Made by a program: the position numbers and the translations under genes. From JBEKTW01 sp963727845 (GTDB lineage: Bacteria > Bacteroidota > Ignavibacteria > UBA10030 > SZUA-254): a stretch of 64,000 nt of DNA. The DNA lies in contig CAVSHI010000001.1 of the NCBI GenBank assembly GCA_963727845.1, positions 682,001-746,000 on the forward strand. Direction: 5' to 3'. Each line of letters opens with the position of its first letter. The first letter of the stretch is position 1. Positions 1 through 11,485 of the stretch are shown piece by piece. The notes below the pieces were generated by a model. That model searched no databases. It had not been told where the DNA came from and was given only the letters and a program-made list of their open reading frames with translations.

Positions 1-1
1 T

Positions 2-2495
2 GTCAAAGTGATCTGCTGGTTCCGTGGTCCGGTGAAAGACAGCCTGGATCGCATCATTGTGTATGGCGCTTCTGCTGTCGGCGCGTTGTCGCTGGCCTTC
101 GTTGCGACCTATTGGGATAATTCGATTGAGGCCGAAGTCTATGGCATGAGCATGCTGTTCGTTTCGATGATCATTTGGCTTGCGGTCCGATGGTCGGAAA
201 AGGCGGAGGAACCGCACAACGAGAGATACATTTTGCTCATCGCCTATCTTGTGGGGCTTTCCATCGGGGTTCATTTGCTCTCCTTGCTCGCACTTTTTAC
301 AGTCATGGTCATCATTTATTTTCACAATCATGACTACACGCTCAGGAATACGATTCAGTTTGGGATCGTCGCCATTCTCCTCTTTTTTGCCATTTATCCG
401 GGGATTGTGCAGTTCCTTCCGTCAATGCTCGACGGTGAATGGGCGGGAATACGCAGCGACTTGCTGCCGTTTGTCCCGGTGGCAATTCTCATCACGGTAA
501 TCTACTACGCTTTTCGAACGCGCAAGCTGGGCCAGAAGATGGCCCATATTGCGTGCCTGTCCTTCATTCTGATCGTGCTTGGGTACACGACGTATATCGA
601 AGTCATCATGCGTTCCAATGTTCATCCTCCGATGAACGAAAACAATCCGAACACTATTGCGCGGCTCGTCAGTTACCTTAGCCGTGAACAATACGGTAAT
701 ACGCCATTTCTGAAGGCGCCGAGCTGGGACAATGAGACGCAAACTTTTCAGGAAAAATTGTTTCCGCGCCGGTGGTCGGATGAGGCAATGCATGAACCGA
801 CCCGGGTGAATTACTCGAGCGACATGGACTTCTTCCTGCGCTACCAGATGTACCATATGTTCCTTCGTTACCTGGGCCAGGATTTCATCGGCGAGGAGGG
901 AGATTGGCAGGACGCCGGTGTGAGCTGGAAGGAGACGTGGGGAATCCCATTGCTCATATGCCTGTTGGGCCTGATGTATCATGTAAGGAAGGATTGGAAG
1001 AATTCCCTGCCGTTTATTGCGATGTTCCTCGTTATGGGGGTTGCGTTTGCCTTGTATGCGAATATGCAGGAACCGCAGCCGCGCGAGCGTGATTACTTCT
1101 ACGTCGGTGCGATCTATGCGATGTGTCTGTGGATATCGCTCGGCGTCGTGGCGATTGCCGATTGGGTTCGGAGCCGGTCGGCGAAGGCAAACATGTCCAC
1201 CATCGCCGCTTCCGGAGTCGTTGCCGCATGTTTGATCCTCGTCCCGGGCAATCTGTTGCGCATGAACTGGCACGAGCACGACCGGAGCAAGGAATATGTT
1301 GCATGGGACTATTCCTATAACCTCCTGCAGAGCTGTGAACAGGACGCAATTCTTTTCACCAACGGAGATAACGATACATTTCCGCTCTGGTATCTCCAGG
1401 ATGTCGAAGGCATCCGGAGAGACATCCGCATCGTGAATTTGAGCCTGGTGAACACTTCGTGGTATATCCTTCAGCTGAAGAATGAAACGCCCTTCGGCGC
1501 CAGGAAAGTCCCGATGTCGTTCACGGACGCCCAGATCGAGCGATTGCAGCCTTCCCTGTGGAGATCGCGCCATGTAGATATCCCGGTTCCGAAAGAGGTT
1601 GCCGAACGCTTCCTCCGGACAGATACGTCCCTGACTTCTTCCGGGTGCGCCCCTCGACAGTACGGCGCTGAAGCAGCAGAAGATCACATTTACCATGGCC
1701 GGAGTCCCCTACAGGGACACGCTTATTCTTCGGGTTCAGGATATCATGGTGTGGGACATCGTCAAGAACAATCAATGGGTCCAGCCCGTTTATTTCGCCG
1801 TGACATGCTCGCCCGATTCGAAAATCGGTCTGGAAAATTTTATGTGGATGCAGGGCCTGGCGTACAAGCTGCGGCCGTTCAAGGCAACCTTGCCTGAAGG
1901 CGGGCTTGACGCGGATATCATGGCGGCGAATCTCATGGCGGATAAGTTCACGCCGGTAAAAACCCCGCAGCACGGATTTTTGTGGCGCAATCTGAACGAT
2001 CCCGACGTGTATTACGACGAAAACGTTCAACGCATGATGATAAACTATCGAATCAGTTTCATGCGTCTCGCAGATTATTTTTCGAGGGTTAAGAAGGACA
2101 AGGCCACGGCAAGAAACATGATGGCCCGGATGGAAGACATAATGCCCATCAACATTCTCCCGAGCCTTGAGTGGCGGCTGACCGCGCAAGCAATGAACAT
2201 GTACAACGACCTCGGCGACACGCTGCGGGGCGGGATCTACGCCAGGAATGTGGAGCAGAAATGTTGGGCGTTGATAAATACAGGCCGCATCGATATGTCC
2301 GACCCGTACAACCCGTATCGCTTGCTCCTGGAAATTTATGACCAGCGAAAAGACTATGCGAACGCGCTCGACCTGATGAACCGGATTTCAGTGTACTATC
2401 CGGACGATGCGTCGATCAAGAACCGGATCCAGACATACGAGAACTTATTGAACCCGGTCGCTGCAAAAGATACAAACAAAGCTGCTCCGAAATAA
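2..2495 (+). CDS. DUF2723 family polytopic membrane protein, 5'-truncated, one frameshift
   Basis: The reading frame is already open at base 2, so the N-terminus lies outside the window. The visible part has several membrane helices (first about 250 residues), then a soluble region with 'FTNGDNDTFPLWYLQ', a signature I associate with DUF2723 proteins, which resemble GT-C fold glycosyltransferases (TMEM260-like). The C-terminal region has TPR-like helices ending 'KNRIQTYENLL'. The frame changes by +1 near 1640: the upstream frame degenerates, while the downstream frame continues from about 1635 (LLPGAPLDSTALKQQK) to the stop at 2493-2495. Loss of function is possible, but an indel error is more likely because both halves remain well conserved. 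It lies 19 nt upstream of gmd, at the head of a polysaccharide cluster, which fits glycan transfer at the membrane. The exact substrate is unknown. Confidence 0.8.
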
Positions 2496-2514
2496 ACACT
2501 TTTTCGAAAACAGA

Positions 2515-3511
2515 ATGAGTCGTCGTCGTCAATCGCCCGCCTCTCCCGTGAAACGGGCGCTGATTACGGGAATAACCGGACAGGATGGATCGTACCTGGC
2601 CGAGTTTCTCCTGAGCAAAGGATACGAAGTCTATGGGATGGTTCGCCGCGCAAGCACGGAGAATTTTGAACGCATCGAACACATCCGCCACAAGATCTCC
2701 CTGAATCAGGCCGATCTCCTCGACCAGCTTTCCCTCATTGAATTGGTCAAGGAGACGAGGCCGGATGAAGTGTACAATCTTGCCTCACAATCCTTTGTTC
2801 CCACATCATGGAATCAGCCCGCGCTCACCGGCGAATTCACTGCTCTCGGTGTGACGAAAATGCTCGAGGCCATTAAACTTGTCGACCCCGGAATCCGTTT
2901 TTATCAGGCGAGCAGCAGTGAAATGTTCGGCAATACTCCGGAGTCGCCCCAAAATGAGAAAACGCCGTTTTATCCCCGAAGCCCGTACGGTGTCGCGAAG
3001 GTGTACGGTCATTTCATCACGGTGAATTATCGTGAAAGCTATGCCATGTTCTGCGTGTCGGGCATCCTCTTCAATCATGAATCACCCCGGCGGGGAAAAG
3101 AGTTTGTCACCCGCAAAATCACCGACGGCGTTGCGCGTATCAAGCTGAAACAGACGGATACATTGCGCCTCGGCAATCTCGAGGCAAAACGCGACTGGGG
3201 GTTCGCCGGCGACTATGTTCGGGCCATGTGGATGATGCTGCAGCAGCCCGGACCGGAAGATTTCGTCATCGCAACGGGGCAATCGCACAGCGTTCGCGAG
3301 TTCGTCGAACTCGCGTTCAACTATGTGGGATTGGATTGGAGGAAGCACGTTGTCGTCGATAAGAAGTTGATTCGACCTGCCGAAGTAAATCATCTTCGCG
3401 GTGATGCAAGAATCGGCGAGGAAGACGCTGGGGTGGAAACCGGAAGTGAGTTTCAAGGAACTCGTTGCATTGATGGTTGAGGCCGACCTCGAACGAGTCC
3501 GGAACGAATAA
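2515..3511 (+). CDS. gmd: GDP-mannose 4,6-dehydratase (frameshift near C-terminus)
   Basis: Converts GDP-D-mannose to GDP-4-keto-6-deoxy-D-mannose in the cytoplasm, the first step towards GDP-rhamnose, GDP-fucose or GDP-perosamine. The Rossmann motif TGITGQDGSYLAEFLL is near residue 17, followed by the GMD hallmarks SSSEMFG, the catalytic YGVAK (Tyr-x3-Lys) and GILFNHESPRRG. The extended SDR length (about 330 aa) is normal. The annotated frame ends early at 3480 with a nonsense tail. A +1 shift near 3412 restores the conserved end (KTLGWKPEVSFKELVALMVEADLERV) and moves the stop to 3509-3511. It is followed 16 nt later by the matching reductase, so the pair should make GDP-D-rhamnose. I consider the frameshift a probable indel error. 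Confidence 0.93.
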
Positions 3512-3527
3512 CGTTCTCTTTCCATTT

Positions 3528-4503
3528 ATGAATGTGCTCGTGACAGGTGTTGATGGCTTTGTCGGAAGCCATCTCGCCGAAGCGTTGCTTTCCGATCCAA
3601 AGATTCAGGTCTGTGGCACAGCCTTTGGGCCGCGCCGGTCCGCAAAGTCCGACATTGTCGCAGGCGAGAATACGGTTCATCGAGACCGACGTCACGAAAT
3701 TCGAGCAGGTGCAGGAGGCGATTCACTCATTCAAGCCGTCGAAGGTTTTTCATCTCGCCGGGCAGGCGTTCGTTCCTGTATCGTTTGAGGATCCCGTTTC
3801 GACCTTCAAAACAAACATCGAGGGGACGCTCAATGTCCTGGAAGCCGTCCGGCAGTATACAAAGGCGGAGGGACGGCAATGTTCAATCCTTGTCATAAGC
3901 AGCGGTGAAGTATATGGAAGGGGCTCCGGGGAAGGTTGTCCCATCGATGAAATCACGCCGTTGCGCCCCGGTAATCCCTATGCGGCCAGCAAGGCATGCG
4001 CAGATTTGATCGCACAACAGTACCGTTCAGCTTTTGGGATTGACGTCGTGGTAGCGCGGCCGTTTAATCATCTCGGACCCCGGCAGAGCGAGCTCTTCGT
4101 CGGATCTTCGCTGGCTAAACAGATCGCCGAGGTGAAGCTCGGCAGGCGTGAACAAAAGCTGCTCGTGGGGAACCTCGACCCTCAGCGGGATTTTACCGAT
4201 GTCCGCGACGTCGTCCGTGCCTACATCACCATACTCGAACGACCCCGAAAGCACCCGGTCTACAATGTCTGCTCGGGGCGGGCAATTTCCATCCGGTCGA
4301 TTGTGGATCTCCTCTGCGAGCGCAGTGGACTGAAGGTGCAGATTGTGGTCGACCCCGGACGTCAGCGGCGCGATGAGATTCCGAAAATCATCGGCAGCTT
4401 CGAAAGGCTCCATGGTGAAACGGGCTGGGCTCCGGCGATCCCGCTGGAAAAAACCCTGGATGATTTATTGCTGTACTGGGAAACCCGGTTGCGCGGCGAG
4501 TGA
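3528..4503 (+). CDS. rmd: NAD-dependent epimerase/reductase, probable GDP-6-deoxy-D-mannose reductase (frameshifted)
   Basis: Extended SDR that probably reduces the Gmd product to GDP-D-rhamnose. The start at 3528 gives MNVLVTGVDGFVGSHLAEAL with an intact TGxxGFxGxHL nucleotide-binding motif. The frame shifts +1 near 3655 and continues with VFHLAGQAFVPVSFEDP, SSGEVYG, the catalytic YAASKACADLIAQQY and RPFNHLGPRQ, a good match to Rmd-type reductases. The stop TGA (4501-4503) overlaps the next ATG (TGATG), indicating translational coupling. Function is inferred from similarity plus adjacency to gmd. A GDP-fucose synthase or another nucleotide-sugar epimerase cannot be excluded. Confidence 0.82.
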
Positions 4504-5645
4504 TGAGAATTCTCGTCATTAACTGGCAGGACATCAGGAATCCGCTTGCGGGCGGAGCCGAAGTTCACTTGCATGAGATATTTTCGCGCATCGCGAAGAT
4601 GGGACATGAAGTGACGCTGTTTTGCTCGTCGTTTGACGGGGCGCCTCCCGAGGAGAACATCAACGGCATTCACGTCATCCGCGAGGGGGGGCGCTCGCTG
4701 TTCAATTTTCGCGTTCCGGTGAGATACTTCACTCGCTTCCGCCGTGAACGGTACGATGTCATCGTCGATGACATGAACAAGATTCCGTTTTTTACGCCGA
4801 TCTACGTCCGGGAGCCGCTCTGCTTTATCCTGCACCACCTGTTCGATAAGAGTATATTTCAGGAGGCCTTCTGGCCGGTTGCGCTCTATGTGTATTTCGC
4901 AGAGAAAGCCGGTATCGCTGTCTGCAGGAAGAAAAATGTCCCCGTCATGGTCGTATCCCCCAGTACGAAAAATGAGCTCGAAGATCAGGGCTTTTCTGCC
5001 GATATGCTCGACATTGTTTACAACTGCGTGGACCACTCGACGCATCGGCGCGACCCGGCACAGCGGAGCCAGGTCCCGCTCATCGGTTACTTCGGAAGAT
5101 TGAAAAAATACAAATCCGTCGAACACCTCATGCAGGCGCTGCCCGGCATCCGGATGGAAGTGCCGGACGCCAAGCTCGTGATCATCGGAGAAGGGGATAA
5201 CCGTGCGTCGTTAGAGGATCTTGCCCGCCGGCTTGGGGTTTCAGAGGCGGTTCGGTTCACGGGATTTGTGGATGAAAAAGAGAAAGTGAGGCTTCTGCAG
5301 GAGGTTTGGTTTGTCGTGAATACATCTTCGAAAGAAGGATGGGGACTCACGGTCGTCGAAGCCAACGCGTGCGGAACGACGGTGATCGCGAGCAATGTTC
5401 CGGGTCTTCGTGACGCGGTCAAAGATGGCGAGACCGGATTGTTGTACGAATTTGGCAATATACAGGAACTTTCCACCAAGATGAAACTCCTCCTGAGAGA
5501 TGCATCCCTCCGGCAAAGGTTGGCCGACGCAGCGTATGCGTGGGCCGGCACATTTGACTGGGAAATGAGCGCTCGCCGGACACTCGCATTCCTGGAACGC
5601 CGGGTTCGAGTCGGCCGGGCGTTAGCGGGCGGGCGATGTGGATGA
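4503..5645 (+). CDS. Glycosyltransferase family 4 protein
   Basis: GT-B fold transferase that uses a nucleotide sugar to extend a lipid-linked or surface glycan at the inner face of the membrane. The start at ATG 4503 overlaps the upstream stop; GTG 4500 is an alternative. The N-terminal acceptor domain opens with the GGAEVHLHEIF loop. The C-terminal domain has GYFGRLKKYKSVEHLMQAL, IIGEGDNR and the donor-site motif NTSSKEGWGLTVVEANACGTTVIAS, with the E-x7-E arrangement typical of GT4. About 381 residues, the usual size. It ends with an ATGA overlap into the next glycosyltransferase. The transferred sugar is unknown; GDP-rhamnose or GDP-mannose is plausible from the neighbours. Confidence 0.9.
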   Translation: MRILVINWQDIRNPLAGGAEVHLHEIFSRIAKMGHEVTLFCSSFDGAPPEENINGIHVIREGGRSLFNFRVPVRYFTRFRRERYDVIVDDMNKIPFFTPIYVREPLCFILHHLFDKSIFQEAFWPVALYVYFAEKAGIAVCRKKNVPVMVVSPSTKNELEDQGFSADMLDIVYNCVDHSTHRRDPAQRSQVPLIGYFGRLKKYKSVEHLMQALPGIRMEVPDAKLVIIGEGDNRASLEDLARRLGVSEAVRFTGFVDEKEKVRLLQEVWFVVNTSSKEGWGLTVVEANACGTTVIASNVPGLRDAVKDGETGLLYEFGNIQELSTKMKLLLRDASLRQRLADAAYAWAGTFDWEMSARRTLAFLERRVRVGRALAGGRCG

Positions 5646-6626
5646 ATCATTCCCTCAAAATACTCTTTGTTTCCGCATTCCGGACTCCTTTCATCCAGGA
5701 TGATCTTGACGTTCTGGAGAAACACTTTATGGTTCGCCGGCGAATAGGCCACGGCATTTTCCATATCACAAAAATTATTCTCTCCGCGCTTTCGACCGAC
5801 GTCATTTTTTGTTGGTTCGCCTCGGTATATGCTGCCGTCGCGGTCGCGGCGGGGAACTTTGTCGGAGTGAAATCCATCATCGTTGTCGCTGGTGTCGATG
5901 CGGCGAAGGACAAGGATCTTGATTACGGCATCTGGCTCAGTCCATGGAGGGCGAAACTTGCGCGTTATGCACTGCGCCATGCAAGCCGCGTTCTTGTCGT
6001 CGACCCATCCCTCGGAAAGGATGCAACGCTGCTGGCAGAATACGACGGCGAGAACATTCTACTACCTTCCTATCGCTTACGACAGTCTGTTCTGGAAACC
6101 TCTGGATGTCAAGGAACCGGTTGTGTTGACGGTGGCGATTGTTCACGACGAACGCACGCTTCGACGGAAAGGGATTGATGTCCTGATAGAGTCTGCGCGC
6201 AAGCTTCCCGAAGTCCGGTTTATTGTCGTGGGAATTGATGCGGGGATGAAGGCCAAATTGCTCCCGCCCGAAAATATGACGATCCATACGCCGGTGGAGA
6301 GACGGGATTTGCTGCCCTTTTACCGGCAGGCGAAAGTGTACTGTCAGCCATCGTTGAAGGAAGGTTTGTGCAACACGTTATGCGAATCAATGCTGTGCGC
6401 ATGCATTCCTGTTGCAACAGAAGTTGACGGAAACCCGACTGCAATCGGCGACAGTGGGATTCTGGTTCCGCCCAAAGATGTCGACGCGCTCGCGGAGGCG
6501 ATTCGGCAGGCCCTGATGATGCCGGAAGAAATCGGTGCGAAAGCACGGGCTCGCATCGTTGCTTTGTTCCCGAAGGAAAAGCGTGAGCGGGGCCTCATCC
6601 GTCTGGTCAAGGAGCTTGCCGGATGA
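5642..6626 (+). CDS. Glycosyltransferase family 4 protein (frameshifted)
   Basis: A second GT-B transferase. ATG 5642 overlaps the upstream stop as ATGA and gives MNHSLKILFVSAF; ATG 5636 is also in frame. The first half has a GT4-like acceptor domain (DVIFCWFASVYAAVAVAAG, VVAGVDAAKDKDLDYGIW). The frame shifts +1 near 6055, inside DGENI/YYLPIAYDSLFWKP. The second half carries VLTVAIVHDERTLRRKGIDVLIESA and the donor site YCQPSLKEGLCNTLCESMLCACIPVAT, where the usual E-G-x-P/G is EGLCN. Rejoined length is about 328 aa. It ends ATGA with the flippase. The strong conservation of both halves suggests an indel rather than gene decay. Confidence 0.82.
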
Positions 6627-8020
6627 AACGTCTTTCCAAAAACCTTCTTGCTATTGTTCTGAGCGACGTAACGCGTCGGGTTCTGGGCTTCCTGGCAGTT
6701 GCATATCTTGCCCGCAAGGTCGGCACGGCGGGCTTCGGAGCGGTGAATATAGGCTTGACCGTCCTCTCCTACGCCATGATGGTGAGCACGGCAGGGTTGA
6801 ACGCTTTTGGAACCAGGGCCGTCGCACGGGGCGATTCCCGTGAAATCGTGTCCGGCACGTTGAGCCTCCGGGCCGTGAATGCGGTTGCCGCGTGGTTCAT
6901 CGTTCTGATGATTGCTCTCTTCTTTGTGCAAAATAGGACATCGGCAACGCTGATCGCGATGTTCTCCGTCTCGTTGTTTGCCCATGCCTTTCTTCTCGAT
7001 TGGTACTTCCAGGGGAAAGAGGAAATGGGCATCATAGGCCTCGGGCGAATAGTCTCTGCGGCGACGTATCTCCTCATGCTGGTTCTTGTTTGTCCGCTCG
7101 GCAAGCGATATCCTCTGGGTTGCCGCCGGAACGGTGGCGGGAGATTTTCTGAATGCAGGACTCCTCGTCGGCGCCTACCGTCGCCGGCAGGGTCCGCTCC
7201 GTATGCACGCCGACCTTGCCCGATGGAAATTCATGATGAAGCAGGCATTCCCGCTCGGTTCGGGATCTGTCCTTGCGCACCTGAGCGTGAATTTGCCGAC
7301 GCTCATCATCGGCATCGTCATGACGAATACGGATGTCGGAATCTACAACGCTGCGAGCAAACTTGTTTTCTTCCTGCTGTTTTTCGATCGCGTGTTTGCG
7401 ACAGTACTCCTGCCGGCGTCAGCCCGGCTGTATGCGAATTCTTCGGAAGCCTTCATGGCGACACTGTCAACGGCATTGAAGTGGATCGTTGTGATTGCGC
7501 TGCCGCTGAGCCTCGGAGGGACACTTCTTTCGAACGGGATGCTGGGACTCGTTTTCGGGAATCAGTATCTTGAGGCCGCTCCCGTTTTCCGCATTCTGAT
7601 CTGGTACTTCTTCTTCACGATGATCCATACCGTGTTCACGACGGGCCTGATTGCGGTAGGTCAGTGAGAACGTGTACGGGAAGGTGATGGTGATAAGTGC
7701 GGTTCTGTTCGGAGCATCCATAATTCTGTTTGACTGAATTTTTTGGAATAGTCGGGACGGCGATTGCGGTTGTTGGGTCGGAAGCCATAACGCTGGTTCT
7801 CATGCGCCGGCAATTCCTGCGTTTTGTCAAACTTCCTTTGCCGCCTTCCCTTTTTCGCACTGTCCTCGCCGCAGCGGTCATGGGGCTGGCTCTCGTTCTG
7901 CTTCCTCCGGCCCACGTGCTCGTCTCCATTTTCATCGGGGGATGTGTCTACGTGCTTGCGATTTTTTCCCTGCGCACGGTGACGGTCAATGAGGTTTCCC
8001 AACTTCTGAGGCGTGTGTGA
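6623..8020 (+). CDS. Wzx-like polysaccharide flippase / oligosaccharide translocase (three frameshifts)
   Basis: MOP/PST superfamily exporter expected to flip lipid-linked oligosaccharide across the inner membrane. The N-terminus MKRLSKNLLAIVLSDVTRRVLGF followed by LARKVGTAGFGAVNIGL is typical of Wzx proteins, and many hydrophobic helices follow. The gene reads in one frame to about 7090, a second (WKFMMKQAFPLGSGSVLAHLSVNLPTLIIG) to about 7665, a short third (ENVYGKVMVISAVLFGASIILF) and a fourth from about 7733 (TEFFGIVGTAIAVVGSEAITLVLM) to the stop at 8018-8020. Each step is +1. Rejoined length is about 465 aa, normal for Wzx. The last codons overlap the GTG start of the deacetylase. Three separate indels in one gene make it the worst-affected member of the cluster. 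Confidence 0.8.
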
Positions 8021-9575
8021 ATCCCATCCGTATCGGCATATTCGGTGATGGTCGTGGGTGGAAGCTGTTACTGGACCAGGAGGGACTTCCCTCTCTTCGA
8101 TACAGGGTGAATTCGAATTCGATGCATTCAGCGCCGTCGTGGCGGGTGATGCGATCAATGAGAAGGATGTGGAATGCATCCGGACATATTTAGAGGCCGG
8201 CGGGGGAGTGCTGTGTTCAGGCCGAGTATTCGCCAGGGTGTCCGGCACGCCCTGTCGGGAAGAAAAGGTTCGGTACATTAGCCCGGAGCCGAATTCGGAA
8301 TTTTCCGGAATCGGATTCATCGATATATCTGCCCCGTGTTGCGTCCCCGCGCAGGCTGCGACAGGGAGAGACCAGAGTGCGAAATCTATGATATTTGTGG
8401 GGGAATACGGCGGCGGCCGGGTAGTCGTGCTGCCGTTCGATGCCGGCGAAATTGTTCTCGATGGCCGCGTCATGACAAAGTCATTCTATGCTTCGCGCGG
8501 CCGGCTTCCATTCGAAAAAGTGTCTCTCGTGACCAAGAACGGCGTGCGGAGACTCGTGGCTCGCTCGCTTGAGTTGCTTCATCATCTCCGCGGCCTGCCC
8601 TACGTCCACGCCTGGTATTTCCCTTCCGGAGCGCGGTCGCTCTTTGCCTTGAGAATTGATACCGATTATTCGGGCGAATCGGAAATAGAACATCTGTCCC
8701 GGACTCTTCATGCGTGCGGCGTCCCGCTCACGTGGTTCGTTGATGTGAAAAGTCAGGAAAAGATCATCACGTCGTATGCGAAGATGGAAGGGGACGAGAT
8801 TGGAATTCATTGCTATAATCACATCACCTACGGCGACTACCGGAGGAATGTCGACAATATACGTGCTGCCGCTGCCATTCTCGAGATGCATGGCATGGAA
8901 GCGAGGAGTTTCGCGGCTCCGTACGGGACGTGGAACGAAGGAATCGCGCGGGCGGTCGAGCATTGCGGGTTTGAATATTCATCGGAGTTTTCCTATGATT
9001 ATGATAATTTCCCTTCATTTCCCTTATTGGAGGGAGAGTATTCGCGAACATTGCAAGTCCCCGTTCATCCGATAAGCATCGGCAGTTTGCGTCGACAAGG
9101 ATTCAGTGAGCAAGAAATGACGGAATATTTCCATGACGCCGTGAAAACGCAAGTTGAGTCACCGTGAGCCAGTGTTCTTTTACCATCATCCCGGAAACGG
9201 TCATGAGGACATTTTGAAAGAAATGATCGGCGTTGTCCGCCGGGAAGGTGTCCCCGCCGTCCGGATGATCGATTATGCGCGCTGGTGGAAGAAACGAACT
9301 ACTTCCTTCGCGGGAGCTTCAGTGGACGGGAAAATCCTGAACGTGACCGGCGGTGCCCCGGCCAACGATGTTCTCCTCCATCTCACGCTGGGCAATGGCC
9401 GGGAGAGTTTCGTTCCGGCCGGGTCAAAGTGGAGATGGACACCCTCGAATGGCGGGAATGCCCGCGGCCATTGCCGGCGCCGCACGACTCTGACCGGGCA
9501 AGAAGATTTAATCCGTGGATTCCACTGAACCGTCTTGAAGATTTCGTGTTCGCAATTTTCAGAACAAAAAGCTAA
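8017..9575 (+). CDS. Polysaccharide deacetylase (NodB homology) with N-terminal GATase/ThuA-like domain, frameshifted
   Basis: Start GTG 8017 (GTGA overlap with the flippase stop) gives NPIRIGIFGDGRGWKLLL. A one-base loss near 8090 shifts into the main frame, FDAFSAVVAGDAINEKDVECIRTYLEAGGGVLCSG, which resembles a type-1 glutamine-amidotransferase/ThuA fold. The NodB domain follows with ALRIDTDYSG (metal Asp, motif 1), IGIHCYNH (His-x3-His, motif 2) and AAPYGTW (motif 3). Near 9160 the frame moves +1 (EPVFFYHHPGNGHEDILKEM) and near 9420 it moves again to VKVEMDTLEWRECPRPLPAP, stopping at 9575. It probably removes acetyl groups from the exported glycan. Frame assignments near 8090 and 9420 are less certain than the core domain. 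Confidence 0.75.
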
Positions 9576-9591
9576 GAATCGGATCCAATTC

Positions 9592-10630
9592 ATGAACGTC
9601 TGTTTTGCGACATATCAATCCGCGATGCTATTGAAGGGTGGGCCAAGAACGCAGGTGTTCCAAACAAAGAGATGTCTGGAGCAGCTGGGAGTCAACGTGA
9701 CGCTCTTCGAATCGTGGTCGGAATTCCACAAAGAAAATATGGACCTCGTTCACCTCTTCGGCGCGAATATCGGAACGTACCATCTTGCGCGGGAAATTCA
9801 CAAGCTCGGGATTCCCATGGTGGTGTCACCGATTTTCTATACGCGGCGGTCCGCGATGGTGATCCGTGCAATTGCCGGACTTGACAGCTCCGTGCGGAAG
9901 TTTGCCCACGGCGTGTGGACGGACTATGGATTTGTGAAAGAAATATGCATGTGGGCGAAAGCGGTGCTTCCCAATACCGGCGAAGAGGCGAGATTGCTTG
10001 AGCGTGGACTCGGGATCCCTGGAGGAAAGGTTGCCGTAATTCCCAACGGCGTTGAAGAACGTTTCGCTGAGGCCGATCCGGCCCTGTTCCGGAAGGAGTA
10101 CGGAATCGAAGACTTCATCCTGAATGTCGGTCATATCGGTCCGGAGCGAAAAAACGTTCTGCGATTGATTCGCGCATTGGAAAAAATCAACTGCCCGGCC
10201 GTGATTATCGGGCGAATCGAGGACAATGAATACGGGCGCGCATGTTTGGTCGAGGCAGCGAAGAACCCGCGTCTGTTAATGCTGGACAACATCCCGCACG
10301 AGTCCGGCCTTCTCGCCTCTGCCTATGCGGCATGCGATGTGTTCGTTCTGCCGTCGCTGTACGAGACTCCGGGAATCGCAGCTCTCGAAGCGGCCCTCGC
10401 GGGAGCGAAAATTGTGATCACAGGGATCGGTGGGACGAGAGAATACTTCGGACAGTTCGCGGAGTACGTGGAACCCAGCTTCTGTGGAACTCATTCACCA
10501 CGGGATCACCACGGCTTTGAACAAGGAGCGCACCTATGCCCTCCGGGAACATGTACGACGGGAATTCTTGTGGGAACGGGTTGCGGAAAAAACGTTGGAG
10601 GCGTATCGGAAAGTGGTTCCTACAGCATAG
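9592..10630 (+). CDS. Glycosyltransferase family 4 protein (frameshifted C-terminus)
   Basis: GT-B transferase, last gene of the polysaccharide cluster. Start ATG 9592 (MNVCFATYQSAMLLKGGPRTQ); an in-frame upstream extension is non-conserved. The N-terminal domain contains DLVHLFGANIGTYHLAREIHKLGIPMVVSP; the C-terminal domain has FILNVGHIGPERKNVLRLIRAL and the donor motif VFVLPSLYETPGIAALEAALAGAKIVIT. The apparent frame runs on to 10761 with meaningless sequence. A +1 shift near 10475 restores VELIHHGITTALNKERTYALREHVRREFLWERVAEKTLEAY, the expected C-terminal helix, ending at 10630. Rejoined length is about 345 aa, normal for GT4. Confidence 0.83.
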
Positions 10631-10702
10631 TATCGTATCACTCAGATAGTTTTTACAAATCCTCGGGTCGTGATGTCATACTCTACCCTCTCCTCTTCAA
10701 TT

Positions 10703-10728
10703 CCCCTCTCCCACAAGTGGGAGAGGGG
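10703..10728. terminator. Strong hairpin between convergent genes, likely bidirectional terminator
   Basis: A perfect 12-bp inverted repeat (arms CCCCTCTCCCAC and GTGGGAGAGGGG, 2-nt loop AA) lies between the end of the + strand glycan operon (10630) and the end of the - strand DinB gene (10839). It lacks a clear T-tract, so termination is inferred from position and stem strength. The same CCCTCTCCCA/GGGGTGAGGGT wording is a common intergenic repeat type and may instead be a REP-like element. Confidence 0.45.
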
Positions 10729-10838
10729 ATAGGGGTGAGGGTTAAGAGTCGCAAATCTTGATCAATCTATTCCGGAAACAGGGCACCAGTACCTGACTGT
10801 TCACCGTATGGCTTGAGGTTTCCCCGCCACGTTGCGGG

Positions 10839-11433
10839 TTATTTCTTCCCCTTCTCCTTTGCTTGTGCTTCCTCCGCGGCAGTCCATGGCGGCACCACTC
10901 CATTCATCCGAGCATAGGCTATTGACTGGCCAAGATGCTCATGGAGATGAAGAGCCATGCGGAAAAAGACATCCCGGACGGTGGTTTTCGTTCCGAAGAA
11001 TGTTGCCGGCTTGTCCAGATTCGCGTCGGGCGTCTCGATCATCGCCTTCCGGAGATGCTCAAAGGATTGTTTGACCACCGCGATGACTTTCTTTTTATCG
11101 GTGACGGTTTTTTCCATGTCGCGGTTATAGCGATCCGGCGCTTTGAATCCGACCATCGCCGGCAGGGTGAAGTTCGACCCTGCAATATGCATGAACACTT
11201 CGCTCACGGAACGAACCCCTTCCATCGGGCGCCATGTGTATTTTTCCTGCGGCATCGCCCCCGCAAGGTCGAGGACTTTCTTCTGGAGATCGTCCAGTTG
11301 ATTCAGGAAATCCGCACGGAATCCTGAGGCGGGAACTGCGCTGCCCTCCACGGGTTTATCCTGAGCAAAGGCTCGTGGAAGAGACATTGCCGCCAGGAGA
11401 ACCAGCACAATCACACGAGTGAATTTTTTTCAT
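10839..11433 (-). CDS. Exported DinB-family protein (frameshift in start homopolymer)
   Basis: DinB-fold four-helix metal-binding protein. The uninterrupted frame starts at MIVLVLLAA, but the natural start is the ATG at 11431-11433. There MKK is followed by a run of seven A (11424-11430 on the + strand as T), and removing one A gives MKKFTRVIVLVLLAAMSLPRAFAQ, a textbook signal peptide. The mature part has the expected His positions VFMHIAG and HLHEHLGQSIAYARMNG. About 197 aa. DinB members include bacillithiol- or mycothiol-dependent enzymes, but the substrate here is unknown. It is read in the same direction as the DUF1573 genes upstream. Confidence 0.8.
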
Positions 11434-11485
11434 GTCGTGAATCCTTTTGATGTAATGTTCGGAGCGATAATTGCTGCCGGGATCG

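Noticed and set aside
422..1696. 424-residue minus-strand frame
   Set aside because: Antisense shadow of the DUF2723 gene.
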